DNA of 64,000 nt. Source: Ruminococcus sp. Its GTDB lineage: Bacteria; Bacillota; Clostridia; Oscillospirales; Acutalibacteraceae. The stretch lies in the NCBI GenBank assembly GCA_017433905.1, contig JAFRGI010000017.1:32998-96997 (forward strand). Reading direction: 5' to 3'. Of this stretch, positions 44,226-55,083 are shown piece by piece (position 1 is the first letter of the stretch; every line of letters begins with the position of its first letter). The translations under genes and the position numbers were made by a program. The notes below the pieces were generated by a model, which did not search any database, had not been told where the DNA came from, and saw only the letters and a list, made by a program, of their open reading frames with translations.

Positions 44226-46181
44226 ATGAGAAAGAAACATTGGATGCTTTCGCCTTGGTTCATCATCTTTTCGGTTGTGATGCTGTTGATGACGACAATT
44301 TCTGCGAACTATAATTTGATTGTATTTTATGTGGAGCTGGGTATCACCGTGCTATCCATCGCTTTGGTGATGATGTTCAGTCTGCGCTTCAGCGCCTACA
44401 TTCGCGGTATTGTCAAATCGACGGCGGACAGGATCAACGGCATTGATCACAAGTACCTTGAGCGCTACAAATACCCGGTTGCCGTGGTGGGCACGGAGGG
44501 GGATATTGTGTGGTGCAACACGCGGTTCCGTAAAGCGATCGGCGGTCGCAAACCCGAGGGCGATCATATCAATCACTACATTTCCGGTTACGACATTGTC
44601 GACATTGTTGACTGCGAGGGTGTGGATGTGGCAATCGACGGCAGAGAGTTTACGGTTTACTGCATGGACGCGGATGGCAGTGTGATTTGTCATTTTATTG
44701 AAAACACCTATTTCAAGGCGACTGTCCGTGAGTATCACGCCTCGGTTCCCTGTGTCGCGCTGATCACCTTTGACAACGCTGAGGACTTTGTCAGCAGCTC
44801 TGAGGAATACTACTCCACCGTTGCGATTTCTGTCGAAGCAAATTTACAGCGCTGGGCAAATGAGTACAAGGCGATGTACAAGAAAATCAATAACAACCGT
44901 TACATGATCATTTTCCGCGACGGCGACATTGATCAGATGATCAGTCAGCGTTTCCCGATTCTTAAGGACATCCGTTCCATCGGCACGGCGCGGCATATCG
45001 CGACGATCTCCGTCGGTCTTTGTCGAGGCAGCAAGACAGTTCGTGAAAGCGAGCTCAACGCGCGCAAGGCGCTGGAAATGGCGCTTGGACGCGGCGGCGA
45101 TCAGGTGGCGGTCATCCGCGACAATGCGTATGAGTTTTTCGGCGGCACTGCCGCTGCAACGGAAAAGGTCAGCAAGGTGCGTATGCGCGTTATTGCCAAT
45201 GCGATCAGCCGGGCGGTTGCGGACGCGGACAAGGTGTATGTGATGGGACACCGCTTTTCCGACCTCGACTGCGTGGGTGCCGCCATCGGTATGCAGAGCG
45301 TGATGGAGGGCACCTTCAAGAAGTACTGCAAGGTGGTCATCAACCGGGAAACCTCTATGGCGCAGCAGCTTATTGAGTACACGGACGAGCGCCTTGAGAG
45401 CAATATATTCATTACACCCGAGGAAGCACTGCGCGGCATCACGGCAAAATCGCTGCTGATTATTGTAGATACCCATCTGGCTACCTCTCTTGAAAGCCGT
45501 GAGCTTTATGAGAGAGCAAAGAAAATTGTCATTATTGACCACCACCGAAAAGCGGTCAATTACATAAATAACGCGCTTGTGTTTTGTCACGAGCCCTCGG
45601 CATCCTCTGCCTGTGAGATGTGCAGCGAGATCATCAGCTATCTCGATGATAAGCCGCTCGGTTATATTCAGGCGGACGCGCTGCTGTCGGGTATCATGCT
45701 CGACACCAAGAATTTTGTGCTCAAAACAGGCGTGCGTACCTTTGAGGCGGCGGCGTATCTGCGGCGAAAGGGAGCCAACACCCTCACGGTCAAGGAGCTT
45801 TTCTCGGGCAGCATCGACACGTACCGCGAAAAGGTTGACATCGTTGTCCGCAGTGAGGTGCACCGCGGCTGCGCGATTTCTATTTCCAACAAACAGACCG
45901 ACGACATTCGCCTTGCCGCTGCACAGGCGGCAGACGAAATGCTCACGCTCAAGGGTATTGTCGCCTCTTTTGTTATCTTCGGCGACCGCAAGCGGATCAA
46001 CATTTCCGCGCGCAGCTACGGACGTGTTAACGTCCAGCTGATCATGGAAAAGATCGGCGGCGGCGGTCACCAAACCATGGCGGCAACACAGCTTTACAAC
46101 ACCTCCTTCGAGGAGGCGAACGCGCAGCTTATAGGCGCGATCGACAGCGTGCTCGACTATGTGGAGGAGCAGGAAAATTGA
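44226..46181 (+). CDS. gdpP: Cyclic-di-AMP phosphodiesterase GdpP (DHH/DHHA1)
   Basis: 651 residues: two N-terminal membrane helices (about 12-62), a degenerate PAS-like domain, a degenerate GGDEF domain (SVEANLQRWANEYK to ARKALEMALGRGGDQVAV), then the DHH phosphoesterase core (MGHRFSDLDCVGAAIG, IIDHHRK, SGIMLDTKNF) and a DHHA1 domain with GGGGHQTMAATQ. Hydrolyses c-di-AMP to pApA, and so tunes K+/osmotic balance and wall stress. ATG 44226 follows AAGGA; a GTG at 44211 is in frame. The gdpP-rplI-dnaB order is classic for Firmicutes. Confidence 0.95.
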   Translation: MRKKHWMLSPWFIIFSVVMLLMTTISANYNLIVFYVELGITVLSIALVMMFSLRFSAYIRGIVKSTADRINGIDHKYLERYKYPVAVVGTEGDIVWCNTRFRKAIGGRKPEGDHINHYISGYDIVDIVDCEGVDVAIDGREFTVYCMDADGSVICHFIENTYFKATVREYHASVPCVALITFDNAEDFVSSSEEYYSTVAISVEANLQRWANEYKAMYKKINNNRYMIIFRDGDIDQMISQRFPILKDIRSIGTARHIATISVGLCRGSKTVRESELNARKALEMALGRGGDQVAVIRDNAYEFFGGTAAATEKVSKVRMRVIANAISRAVADADKVYVMGHRFSDLDCVGAAIGMQSVMEGTFKKYCKVVINRETSMAQQLIEYTDERLESNIFITPEEALRGITAKSLLIIVDTHLATSLESRELYERAKKIVIIDHHRKAVNYINNALVFCHEPSASSACEMCSEIISYLDDKPLGYIQADALLSGIMLDTKNFVLKTGVRTFEAAAYLRRKGANTLTVKELFSGSIDTYREKVDIVVRSEVHRGCAISISNKQTDDIRLAAAQAADEMLTLKGIVASFVIFGDRKRINISARSYGRVNVQLIMEKIGGGGHQTMAATQLYNTSFEEANAQLIGAIDSVLDYVEEQEN

Positions 46182-46205
46182 TATCATAAAAAAGGACGGA
46201 TATAC

Positions 46206-46649
46206 ATGAAAGTAATTCTTTTGCAGGACGTGAAATCGCTCGGAAAAAAGGGCGAGCTGGCGGAGGTTTCCGAGGGCTACGGCAGAAACTATCTTCTGCC
46301 TAAAAAGCTTGCCAAGGAAGCTAACTCACAGGCAATGAACGAATACAAAAACGCCGAAAATTCCAAGAATTTTAAAATCGCTACAGCCAAAGCGCAGGCG
46401 GAGACGGACAAGAAGAAGCTGGAGGGAAAGCTGTTCAAGATGACCGCAAACGGCAACAACGGCAAGCTGTTCGGCAGCATTACTTCCAAGCAGATTGCGG
46501 AGGAAATCAAAAAGCAGTACGGAATTTCTGTTGACAAGCGCAAGGTCGTGCTTGACCGCGATATCAAGGAATTTGGTACATATAAAGCGGAGGTTAAGCT
46601 TTTTACGGGCATTTCCGCTATGATTGACGTGCAGGTTTCCGAGGCGTAA
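46206..46649 (+). CDS. rplI: 50S ribosomal protein L9
   Basis: 147 residues, standard length. N-terminal rRNA-binding domain MKVILLQDVKSLGKKGELAEVSEGYGRNYLLPK is the family signature (shown in part), followed by a long linker helix and the C-terminal domain ending DVQVSEA. Twenty-four bases after gdpP, two bases before dnaB. Confidence 0.98.
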   Translation: MKVILLQDVKSLGKKGELAEVSEGYGRNYLLPKKLAKEANSQAMNEYKNAENSKNFKIATAKAQAETDKKKLEGKLFKMTANGNNGKLFGSITSKQIAEEIKKQYGISVDKRKVVLDRDIKEFGTYKAEVKLFTGISAMIDVQVSEA

Positions 46650-46651
46650 TC

Positions 46652-48019
46652 ATGGCGGAGGCGTACACGGCAGACTTTGGCGTCATGCCCTATAATACCA
46701 TGGCGGAACAGAGCGTTCTCGGTGCCGTGCTGCTGGAAAGTTCCATGCTCGACGAGGTGCTGGATTATATCAAAACGCCCGAGTATTTTTATGTCGGCAT
46801 TCACCAACTGATCTACAGGGAAATGCTGTTGATGATGAACAGCGGCGTTCCCGTGGATCCCGTTACGCTGATCGACAGATTACAGGGCAACGCTGAGTTT
46901 GAGAGCAATGGCGGCAAGACCTATGTTATCAATATCGCCGATTCCTGTCCCTCTTACAGCAATGCCGGACAGTACGCGCGCATCGTCGCGGATAAATACA
47001 AGCTCCGGCGGTTGATCAGCGCCTCGCGCGCCATCATCGACGATGCCACCGAAGCCGCGGAGGAGACCTCTCTGATTCTCGACGCCGCTGAGCAGCGGCT
47101 GTTCGATATCCGCACCGACGAAGCGGCAAAGGGTCTGGAGCGCATCAATTCGGTTATTTTGCAGACCTTTGACCGTCTCGACGACCTCAATTCTGACCGC
47201 GACAGCAACACGCGCGCCATTCCCACAGGTATCGGCGATCTGGATCGCATGATTACGGGACTCAACCGCAGTGACCTGATCATTCTTGCCGCCCGTCCCG
47301 GTATGGGCAAGACGAGCTTTGCGCTCAATATCGCGCGCAACGTTGCCTGCCAGGCGCACAAAACCGTCGCCTTTTTTTCGCTCGAAATGTCGCGCGAGCA
47401 GCTCGCCAGCCGTCTCTTGTCCTCAGAGGCGCTTGTCAGCGGTACCAAGCTGCGCACGGGCAGGCTCGACAACAGCGACTGGGCAAGGCTGATTCCGGCG
47501 AGCGATGTGCTCAAAAATGCCGATCTTTATCTGGACGATACCTCCACCATTACGATCACCGAGATGAAAGCGCGTCTCAGGCGGCTCAAGCAGGTGGATT
47601 TGGTGGTGATTGACTATCTCCAGCTGATGGCAAGCGGCAGGCGGATTGATAACCGCGTGCAGGAAATCTCTGCTATTACCCGAAACCTCAAGATTATGGC
47701 GAAGGAGCTCAATGTGCCGATCATCACGCTCTCACAGCTTTCGCGTGCGGCGGAGCAGCGCACGGGGGATCACCGTCCGCAGCTGTCCGACCTGCGTGAT
47801 TCCGGTTCGATCGAGCAGGACGCGGATATCGTTTTGTTTCTCTATCGCGAGGGCTATTACGACAGGGAGGGCGGCGACAATCCCGCGCCTCAGGCAGATA
47901 TGAACGCCGGCGAGTGCATTGTTGCCAAAAACCGTCATGGAGAAACCAATACCGTTAAGCTGCACTGGCAGGGAGAGTTTATGCGCTTTACGGGTACGGA
48001 GAACAAGTATGATGCGTAA
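46652..48019 (+). CDS. dnaB: Replicative DNA helicase DnaB
   Basis: Hexameric fork helicase (DnaC in Bacillus naming), 455 residues. N-terminal primase-interaction domain (PYNTMAEQSVLGAVLL) and RecA-like motor with Walker A ARPGMGKTSFA (about 210-220), VVIDYLQLM (Walker B) and the SQLSRAAEQR and DLRDSGSIEQDAD motifs. No intein is present. Begins two bases after rplI and its last codons overlap tilS. Confidence 0.97.
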   Translation: MAEAYTADFGVMPYNTMAEQSVLGAVLLESSMLDEVLDYIKTPEYFYVGIHQLIYREMLLMMNSGVPVDPVTLIDRLQGNAEFESNGGKTYVINIADSCPSYSNAGQYARIVADKYKLRRLISASRAIIDDATEAAEETSLILDAAEQRLFDIRTDEAAKGLERINSVILQTFDRLDDLNSDRDSNTRAIPTGIGDLDRMITGLNRSDLIILAARPGMGKTSFALNIARNVACQAHKTVAFFSLEMSREQLASRLLSSEALVSGTKLRTGRLDNSDWARLIPASDVLKNADLYLDDTSTITITEMKARLRRLKQVDLVVIDYLQLMASGRRIDNRVQEISAITRNLKIMAKELNVPIITLSQLSRAAEQRTGDHRPQLSDLRDSGSIEQDADIVLFLYREGYYDREGGDNPAPQADMNAGECIVAKNRHGETNTVKLHWQGEFMRFTGTENKYDA

Positions 48020-49343
48020 CGCGCTCGCAACCTGCGACACCTACCATTTGCTCGAGGACGGCGATTGTATTGTCGTTGCGCTCTCGGGAGGCGCGGATTC
48101 CACCGCGCTGCTGCATTTATTATTTTCCATAAAAGAAACATATCATCTCACACTTTTTGCCGCTCACCTGAATCACGGGATCCGCGGAGAGGAGGCGGCG
48201 CGTGACGAGCGCTTCTGTAAAATTCTATGTGAGAATTATGATATACCCTTTACCGCAGCAACACGCGATATTCCGTCTCTCGCCGCAGAACGGCATATCA
48301 GCGAGGAGCTTTGCGGCAGAGAAGAACGCTATGCTTTCTTAGAGGAAGTGGCGGAGCGGTACAACGCCAAGATCGCGACCGCGCACAATGCGGATGATAA
48401 TGCCGAAACATTGCTGTTCCGGCTGGCGCGCGGCACGTCGCTGCGCGGCGCGGCGGGCATTCCTCCCCGACGCGGCAGGATTATCCGTCCGCTGATCGAG
48501 ACAACGCGCGCACAAATCGAGACGTATTGCGAGGAACACGGCTTGAATTTTGTCACGGACAGCAGCAATCTTGCTGACAGATATGCCCGCAATCAAATTC
48601 GGCATCATGTTGTGCCGACGCTCCGGGAGCTTAATCCTGCGTTTGAAACGGCTGTCCTGCGCTTTACGCAGTCCGCGTCAGAGATTGCCGAATGGCTTGG
48701 AGTGCAGGCGGAAGCAGCGCTGGAAACAGCGCGGACGGATACCGGATACCGGTCGGATGTGCTGCAGCAATGCCATCCTGCCGTGTGGAAAGCGGCGCTG
48801 GATATATTGTTGCGGCAATACGCGTTATCCGTCGATGCGCGGCGGATGGAGCTGTTGGCGAAGCTGCTCCGTCACGGCGGTGCGGTGCAGCTGAGTCAGG
48901 TGTATACAGCTGTTTGCCGCCGCAAGATTTTTTCGATCGTTTCGCGCGCAGCGGCGGAAATTCCGGAAAAGGAGCTGGCGGATCGTGTTTCGTTTCACTG
49001 TCACGGCATGCGTGTGACCGCATCCGTCGATCCGTTTTTCTGCCATGATCCGTGGCTGTTTCGCACCCGTCGTCCGGGAGACACATTTTCTTTCTCAGAG
49101 AGGAATATAACCAAGCCGCTCGGAAAAGCGCTGCGCGACCGGCATATACCTGCGCCGTTGCGTGACCATTTGCTTTGTCTCTGTGAAGGCAGCACCGTGC
49201 TCTGGTGTGAGGCGCTGGGGTATGCTGCACAGGGCAAAAAATTCATCCAAACCCATCAACTTACCATTGAACTGACCGAGGAGAAGTGCTATGATGTTAC
49301 ACAAGGACGTGAAATCCGTTCTTTTATCTCAGGAAAAACTTGA
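48009..49343 (+). CDS. tilS: tRNA(Ile)-lysidine synthetase
   Basis: Modifies C34 of the CAU-anticodon tRNA-Ile to lysidine. 444 residues: N-type ATP PP-loop LSGGADSTALLHLL near residue 28-41, HLNHGIRGEEAARDE, TAHNADDNAETLLFRLARG, and the TilS substrate and C-terminal domains. ATG 48009 overlaps the last codons of dnaB and has GGAG upstream; the frame is open further up within dnaB. The 3' end overlaps hpt by 53 bases, a strong sign of coupling. Confidence 0.95.
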   Translation: MMRNALATCDTYHLLEDGDCIVVALSGGADSTALLHLLFSIKETYHLTLFAAHLNHGIRGEEAARDERFCKILCENYDIPFTAATRDIPSLAAERHISEELCGREERYAFLEEVAERYNAKIATAHNADDNAETLLFRLARGTSLRGAAGIPPRRGRIIRPLIETTRAQIETYCEEHGLNFVTDSSNLADRYARNQIRHHVVPTLRELNPAFETAVLRFTQSASEIAEWLGVQAEAALETARTDTGYRSDVLQQCHPAVWKAALDILLRQYALSVDARRMELLAKLLRHGGAVQLSQVYTAVCRRKIFSIVSRAAAEIPEKELADRVSFHCHGMRVTASVDPFFCHDPWLFRTRRPGDTFSFSERNITKPLGKALRDRHIPAPLRDHLLCLCEGSTVLWCEALGYAAQGKKFIQTHQLTIELTEEKCYDVTQGREIRSFISGKT

Positions 49344-49833
49344 AAATATTGTGAAGTCACTTGCAAAACAGATTGAAAAAGATTATAATGACAAAGAGTT
49401 TATTGTAGTCGGACTGTTGAAGGGCAGCGTCGTGTTTATGGCAGATTTGATTAAGCAGATCAATCTTGATTTCTCAATCGACTTTATTGTTGCTTCCAGT
49501 TATGGCAGCGGTACCGAAAGCTCCGGCAAGGTTAGGATCGTCAGCGATCTCACGCTTCCCGTGCAGGGTAAAGATGTGCTGATTGTCGAGGATATCGTCG
49601 ACTCGGGCAATACCCTCAACTTTGTGATGAACTACCTGATGACCAGGGGAGCGAATGACGTCAGAGTCTGCACGCTCTGCGACAAGCCCTCGCGCCGTAA
49701 GGTGCCCATGACGCCCGAATACTGCGGCACGCAGATCCCCGATGAATTCATCGTCGGCTACGGGCTGGATTATAATGAAAAATACCGCAACTTGCCTTAT
49801 ATCGGAATACTCAAACGTTCCGTTTATGAATAG
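49291..49833 (+). CDS. hpt: Hypoxanthine phosphoribosyltransferase
   Basis: Salvages hypoxanthine/guanine with PRPP. 180 residues; the PRPP-binding signature VLIVEDIVDSGNTLNF and SSYGSGTESSGKVRIVSDL are intact. GAGGAG lies before two adjacent ATG codons (49291, 49294). It begins inside the end of tilS. In Firmicutes the tilS-hpt-ftsH order is conserved and Hpt can interact with TilS to regulate ftsH (Bacillus/Listeria knowledge). Confidence 0.97.
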   Translation: MMLHKDVKSVLLSQEKLENIVKSLAKQIEKDYNDKEFIVVGLLKGSVVFMADLIKQINLDFSIDFIVASSYGSGTESSGKVRIVSDLTLPVQGKDVLIVEDIVDSGNTLNFVMNYLMTRGANDVRVCTLCDKPSRRKVPMTPEYCGTQIPDEFIVGYGLDYNEKYRNLPYIGILKRSVYE

Positions 49834-49907
49834 ATCTCAGCGGCGGGAGTATCGGCGTGTTTCCGTTTGGATAACTCCCTCACAAAATATCAAGGAGAGT
49901 GAATAAT

Positions 49908-51932
49908 TTGGACAATAGAAAGAGGGCGCGCAATCTGCTGCTCTATCTTGCCATTCCCATCGTGCTGATTATCGTTGCGGCGGTTTTTCTCGGCACGCGT
50001 CAGTCGGAGTCACCCAAAACCTCTGAGTTGGTTCAGTACTTTATTGACGACAAGGTGGAAAGCTATACCATTAACTACGGTACGGGCGCGATCGAAATTA
50101 CCCTCAAAGAGGGTGAAAAAGCATATCCAAAGACCGAAAAGAGCGCGGAGGTCAATCCGCTGACCGCTCTTGCGGATTCCTCTACTCCCGTGGATTCCAA
50201 GTCCAAGGTCGTTGTCAGAGGGCAGCTTGCCGATATCCGGCTCTTTATTGAGGAAATCAAAGAAAAGTCCTCGCCCGATGAACCTGTGAAGTATAACTAT
50301 ATCCGCGCGAGCGATAATTCATTCCTGCTCGAGCTGGTTCCGACGATGATTATGGTTGCCATTTTCATCGGCGCATGGGTTTTCCTGATGAAACGCATGG
50401 GCGGCGGAGGCATCGGCAAAGAGATGAGCTTCGGCAAGGCGAAAATCAAAAATACCAATGATGATAAGCGCAAAACAACCTTTGACGACGTCGCAGGCGC
50501 CGACGAGGAGAAAGAGGAACTGGCGGAGGTTGTTGAGTTTCTGAAAAATCCCGAGAAGTTTAATAAGCTCGGTGCACGTATTCCCAAGGGCGTGCTGCTT
50601 GTTGGACCTCCCGGTACCGGTAAAACCCTGTTGGCACGCGCTGTTGCGGGTGAAGCAGGCGTACCGTTCTTCTCGATTTCCGGTTCTGATTTTGTGGAAA
50701 TGTTTGTCGGAGTCGGTGCATCGCGTGTACGCGACCTCTTTGATCAGGCGAAAAAAAGCTCTCCCTGTATCATCTTTATCGACGAGATTGATGCGGTCGG
50801 CAGACAGCGCGGCGCAGGTCTCGGCGGCGGTAACGACGAGCGTGAGCAGACCCTCAACCAGTTGCTGGTAGAGATGGACGGCTTCGGTGTTAACGAAGGT
50901 GTCATTTTGATTGCCGCTACCAACCGCCCCGACGTACTTGATCCGGCTCTCCTCAGACCCGGCAGATTTGACCGTCAGGTCGTTGTCAGCTATCCTGATG
51001 TCAATGGACGTGAGGCGATCCTCAAAGTGCATGCGCGCAAAAAGCCGCTGGCGCCCGACGTTAAGCTGCGCACAATTGCCAAGACGACCGCCGGTTTTAC
51101 GGGTGCCGATTTGGAAAACCTCCTCAACGAAGCGGCGTTGCTCGCTGCGCGTGCCAATAAAAAGGCGATTACCATGAAGGAAATTGAGGAAGCAACGATC
51201 AAGGTTGTTGTTGGTGCAGAGAAAAAGAGCAAGGCCATGAGCGACAAGGAGAAAAAGCTCACGGCTTATCACGAAGCAGGACACGCGATCCTTTTCGACG
51301 TGCTCGAAACGCAGGATCCGGTTCACGAAATTTCGATTATTCCGCGCGGTATGGCAGGCGGATACACGATGCCGCTGCCTACGGAGGATAAATCATACAA
51401 TTCGCGCAGCGAAATGCTGGAGGATATTATCGTATCTCTCGGCGGACGCGTTGCGGAGGCTTTGATTCTGGACGATATTTCCACCGGCGCTTCCAATGAT
51501 ATTGAAAAAGCAACCAAAACCGCGCGTGCGATGGTTACCAAGTACGGTATGACCAAGGAACTTGGCTGTGTCAACTACGGCTCTGAAAGCGGTAGTGTGT
51601 TCCTCGGCAGAGATATGGCGCGGACGCAGGATTATTCCGAGGCGACTGCTGCCAAGATTGATGAGCTGGTACTTTCGATCGTCAATGACGCATATGTGCA
51701 GGCGGAAAGGTTGCTCAGCGACAACATAGATAAGCTGCATGAAATTGCCGCCTATTTGATCAAGCATGAGAAGATGAGCGGAGTAGATTTCGAGGCTGTT
51801 ATGAACGGCACCTATGTGGAGCCGGAGCAGTCCGATGAGGAAGAAGTGCTGTCCGAGCTTTCCGAGATACATGAAGAAACGACGAGCGCTGCTGTTCCTT
51901 CCGATTCAACCGAACATGATACCGAAGAATAA
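49908..51932 (+). CDS. ftsH: ATP-dependent zinc metalloprotease FtsH
   Basis: Membrane AAA+ protease of 674 residues for quality control. Two membrane helices (about 8-25 and 142-160) flank an extracytoplasmic domain; AAA motor with Walker A GPPGTGKT, Walker [13 protein letters not shown], second region of homology; peptidase with zinc motif HEAGH. C-terminus is acidic and disordered ([16 protein letters not shown]). TTG at 49908 is preferred, AAGGAG being 10 bases upstream; a GTG at 49899 is too close to that site. Confidence 0.96.
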   Translation: MDNRKRARNLLLYLAIPIVLIIVAAVFLGTRQSESPKTSELVQYFIDDKVESYTINYGTGAIEITLKEGEKAYPKTEKSAEVNPLTALADSSTPVDSKSKVVVRGQLADIRLFIEEIKEKSSPDEPVKYNYIRASDNSFLLELVPTMIMVAIFIGAWVFLMKRMGGGGIGKEMSFGKAKIKNTNDDKRKTTFDDVAGADEEKEELAEVVEFLKNPEKFNKLGARIPKGVLLVGPPGTGKTLLARAVAGEAGVPFFSISGSDFVEMFVGVGASRVRDLFDQAKKSSPCIIFIDEIDAVGRQRGAGLGGGNDEREQTLNQLLVEMDGFGVNEGVILIAATNRPDVLDPALLRPGRFDRQVVVSYPDVNGREAILKVHARKKPLAPDVKLRTIAKTTAGFTGADLENLLNEAALLAARANKKAITMKEIEEATIKVVVGAEKKSKAMSDKEKKLTAYHEAGHAILFDVLETQDPVHEISIIPRGMAGGYTMPLPTEDKSYNSRSEMLEDIIVSLGGRVAEALILDDISTGASNDIEKATKTARAMVTKYGMTKELGCVNYGSESGSVFLGRDMARTQDYSEATAAKIDELVLSIVNDAYVQAERLLSDNIDKLHEIAAYLIKHEKMSGVDFEAVMNGTYVEPEQSDEEEVLSELSEIHEETTSAAVPSDSTEHDTEE

Positions 51933-51940
51933 ACCATTTT

Positions 51941-51963
51941 GCGGGAGCAGACCATGCTCCCGC
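51941..51963 (+). terminator. Hairpin after ftsH (weak terminator)
   Basis: GCGGGAGCA and TGCTCCCGC form a perfect nine-base stem with a five-base loop, eight bases past the ftsH stop; the following T-run is interrupted (ATTGATTTG). Confidence 0.65.
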
Positions 51964-52003
51964 ATTGATTTGTAAAATATCTCGAACAAACTTACGAAAA
52001 TGG

Positions 52004-52032
52004 TTGATATTTTCAAATATATATGCTATAAT
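52004..52032 (+). promoter_or_regulatory. Promoter of uvrA
   Basis: TTGATA, 17-base spacer, perfect TATAAT with TGC upstream. No clear LexA/DinR box was recognised near it. Confidence 0.75.
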
Positions 52033-52085
52033 AATTTCAACAGAAACCGGATAATCAATCTATTATTTATCGACGGAACAAAGCT

Positions 52086-54902
52086 ATGTCACTTGAAAAA
52101 ATAATTATCAAAGGTGCAAAAGAACACAACTTAAAAAATATTGACGTTGAGATCCCGCGCGAAAAATTCGTTGTTATCACGGGACTCTCGGGTTCGGGCA
52201 AAAGCTCTCTGGCATTTGATACTATCTATGCCGAGGGTCAGCGCCGCTATGTCGAGAGTCTCTCGTCCTACGCGCGCATGTTCCTCGGACAGATGGACAA
52301 GCCGAATGTAGAGAGTATCGAGGGATTGTCTCCTGCCATTTCCATTGACCAGAAAACGACCTCCAAAAATCCGCGCTCGACCGTTGGTACCGTCACGGAA
52401 ATTTATGATTACCTTCGCTTGCTGTATGCACGGGTCGGAGTGCCGCACTGTACGGTCTGCGGACGTGAAATCCGTCAGCAGACCGTCGATCAAATCGTCG
52501 ACAAAATCATGGCATATCCTGCAGGTACAAAAATTCAGGTAATGTCGCCCGTGGTGCGCGGTCGCAAGGGCGAGCACGCCAAGGTGCTCGAAAGCGCACG
52601 CAAGGCAGGTTTTGTGCGCGTGCGCGCGGACGGCATTGTCTATGATTTGCAAGAGAAAATTCCGTTAGAGAAAAATAAAAAACATACGATCGAAATTATC
52701 GTCGACCGTCTGGTGATAAAACCGGATATTGTCTCCCGCCTTTCTGATAGTATTGAAACGGCGTCCAAGCACAGCGGAGGTATGGTGACGGTCAATCTCG
52801 GCGAAGAGGACGTGGTGTTTTCGCAAAAATATGCCTGTCCTGACCACGGCGTCAGCATAGACGAACTGACGCCGCGTATGTTCTCGTTCAATAATCCGTT
52901 TGGCGCATGCCCCAAATGCACGGGTCTCGGTGTGTTTCTCAAGATTGATCCCGAGCGCATTATTCCCGACAGAAATAAAAGCATCCGTGCCGGTGGTATA
53001 AAGGGCGGCGGCTGGGCGATGGAGGGCAGCACGATTGCTTCGATGTATTTTGACGCGCTTGCGCGGCGATATCAATTCTCGCTGGACACGCCGATCAAGG
53101 ATTTGCCCGAGGACGTGATAGACAAGATTCTATACGGTACAGATGAGGAGAAGCTGACGCTGCACCGCATGAACGCCTATGGTAGCGGAACCTATGAGCA
53201 GCCGTTCGAGGGAGTGATTACTAACCTCGAGCGTCGTTACCGCGAGACCTCATCCAATTGGATCAAGGACGAGATCCGCACGTATATGACAGAAATCCCA
53301 TGTGACGCGTGCAAAGGAGACAGACTAAGCAAGGAGAGTCTGGCTGTTACGGTCGGCAGCGCCAATATCTCCGATCTATGTAAAAAGAGCGTGGTGGATG
53401 CATTGGAATTTATGCAGACGCTGGAGCTGAGTGAAAAGGAGAGAATCATCGGCGCGGAGATCATCAAGGAGATCATCGAACGTCTGAATTTTCTAAAAAG
53501 CGTGGGGTTAGGCTATCTCACCCTCGCGCGCAGCTCGGGTACGCTCAGCGGCGGCGAAAGTCAGCGAATCCGGCTTGCCACCCAAATCGGCAGTTCCCTG
53601 ATGGGTGTGCTCTATATTCTTGACGAACCGAGTATCGGTCTCCATCAGCGCGACAACGAAAAGCTGCTTGCAACGTTGAAGCGACTGCGTGATCTCGGTA
53701 ATACAGTGATTGTTGTCGAACACGACGAGGACACGATGTATGCCGCCGACTGTATTGTCGACGTCGGACCGGGCGCAGGCATTCACGGTGGTCAAATTGT
53801 TTGTACGGGTAGCGTAGACGACATAAAAGCGTGTGAGACCTCCGTGACAGGGCAGTATCTGAGCGGTAAACGTATGGTTCCCGTGCCGGCGGTCAGACGT
53901 GCCGGCAACGGAAAATTTCTGGAAATTTGCGGCGCGTCCGAAAATAATCTCAAGAATATCCACGTAAAAATTCCGCTCGGTAAGCTTGTTTGTGTGACGG
54001 GCGTGTCCGGTTCGGGAAAAAGCTCTTTGATCAATGAAATCCTATATAAAACGCTTGCGCGTGAACTGAACCGTGCCAAGACGGTTTCGGGCTCTCACAA
54101 AGAAATACGCGGTATAGAGCATTTGGACAAGGTGATTGAGATTGATCAAAGCCCGATCGGGCGGACGCCGCGTTCCAATGCAGCGACCTACACGGGCTTA
54201 TTTACCGAAGTACGTGCGTTGTTTGCAGCGACACAGGACGCCAAAATACGCGGCTTCGGTCAGAGCCGCTTTTCCTTCAACGTAAAGGGCGGCAGATGTG
54301 AGGCGTGTCAGGGTGACGGAATCATCAAGATTGAAATGCATTTTCTTTCGGACGTGTATGTGCCCTGCGAAGTTTGCAAGGGCAAGCGATATAACCGCGA
54401 GACCCTCGAGGTGCGCTACAAGGGAAAGAATATTTCCGATGTGCTTGACATGACCGTCGAAGAGGCGATGGTATTTTTTGAGAATATCCCCAAGCTGTAC
54501 CGAAAGCTCAAAACACTTTCTGACGTGGGGCTGGGTTATATCAAGCTTGGTCAACCCGCTACCACTCTGTCGGGTGGCGAGGCACAGCGCGTCAAGCTTG
54601 CGACGGAGCTGTCCAAGCGCAGCACGGGACGGACGATATATATTCTCGATGAACCGACGACGGGTTTGCACATTGCGGATGTGCACCGTCTGGTCGATGT
54701 GTTGCAACTGCTCGTTGAGGGTGGCAACACAGTGGTGGTGATTGAACACAACATGGATTTGATCAAGACAGCCGATCATATTATTGATCTCGGTCCAGAG
54801 GGCGGCGATATGGGCGGTCAAATTGTCGCAGAAGGTACTCCTGAGGAGGTTGCGGAGAATCCGCAGTCTTTTACGGGTCAATATCTGAAGCCTTTATTAT
54901 AA
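52086..54902 (+). CDS. uvrA: Excinuclease ABC subunit A
   Basis: Damage-recognition ATPase of nucleotide excision repair, 938 residues. Two ABC modules, each with Walker A ([14 protein letters not shown] near 34; [14 protein letters not shown] near 640) and signature ([30 protein letters not shown]), and zinc fingers including C-x2-C pairs in GACPKCTG and CEACQGDG...CEVCKG. Full length. UvrB is not in the window. Confidence 0.98.
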   Translation: MSLEKIIIKGAKEHNLKNIDVEIPREKFVVITGLSGSGKSSLAFDTIYAEGQRRYVESLSSYARMFLGQMDKPNVESIEGLSPAISIDQKTTSKNPRSTVGTVTEIYDYLRLLYARVGVPHCTVCGREIRQQTVDQIVDKIMAYPAGTKIQVMSPVVRGRKGEHAKVLESARKAGFVRVRADGIVYDLQEKIPLEKNKKHTIEIIVDRLVIKPDIVSRLSDSIETASKHSGGMVTVNLGEEDVVFSQKYACPDHGVSIDELTPRMFSFNNPFGACPKCTGLGVFLKIDPERIIPDRNKSIRAGGIKGGGWAMEGSTIASMYFDALARRYQFSLDTPIKDLPEDVIDKILYGTDEEKLTLHRMNAYGSGTYEQPFEGVITNLERRYRETSSNWIKDEIRTYMTEIPCDACKGDRLSKESLAVTVGSANISDLCKKSVVDALEFMQTLELSEKERIIGAEIIKEIIERLNFLKSVGLGYLTLARSSGTLSGGESQRIRLATQIGSSLMGVLYILDEPSIGLHQRDNEKLLATLKRLRDLGNTVIVVEHDEDTMYAADCIVDVGPGAGIHGGQIVCTGSVDDIKACETSVTGQYLSGKRMVPVPAVRRAGNGKFLEICGASENNLKNIHVKIPLGKLVCVTGVSGSGKSSLINEILYKTLARELNRAKTVSGSHKEIRGIEHLDKVIEIDQSPIGRTPRSNAATYTGLFTEVRALFAATQDAKIRGFGQSRFSFNVKGGRCEACQGDGIIKIEMHFLSDVYVPCEVCKGKRYNRETLEVRYKGKNISDVLDMTVEEAMVFFENIPKLYRKLKTLSDVGLGYIKLGQPATTLSGGEAQRVKLATELSKRSTGRTIYILDEPTTGLHIADVHRLVDVLQLLVEGGNTVVVIEHNMDLIKTADHIIDLGPEGGDMGGQIVAEGTPEEVAENPQSFTGQYLKPLL

Positions 54903-55011
54903 TATATAGTGCTTTTTCCGGTGCCGCAGGCACTTTCTCTGTCTTTGGAAAAGTCATGCATAGCAAAAATCTATCTGCAACGTCGGCACCGACGTTTGAT
55001 ATCCGTGAAAC

Positions 55012-55060
55012 AAAAGCTCACTCAGAGAAAACGTTTTTCGCGTTTCTCCAAGTGAGCTTT
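55012..55060. terminator. Bidirectional hairpin between uvrA and rmuC
   Basis: AAAGCTCACT pairs with AGTGAGCTTT and encloses a second stem (GAGAAA/TTTCTC). On the minus strand it ends in CTTTTGTTT and lies 24 bases past the rmuC stop. A perfect smaller palindrome, AACGTCGG/CCGACGTT, lies at 54979-54996. Confidence 0.6.
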
Positions 55061-55083
55061 CCGGTTTTGTGATAGCAACGGGA

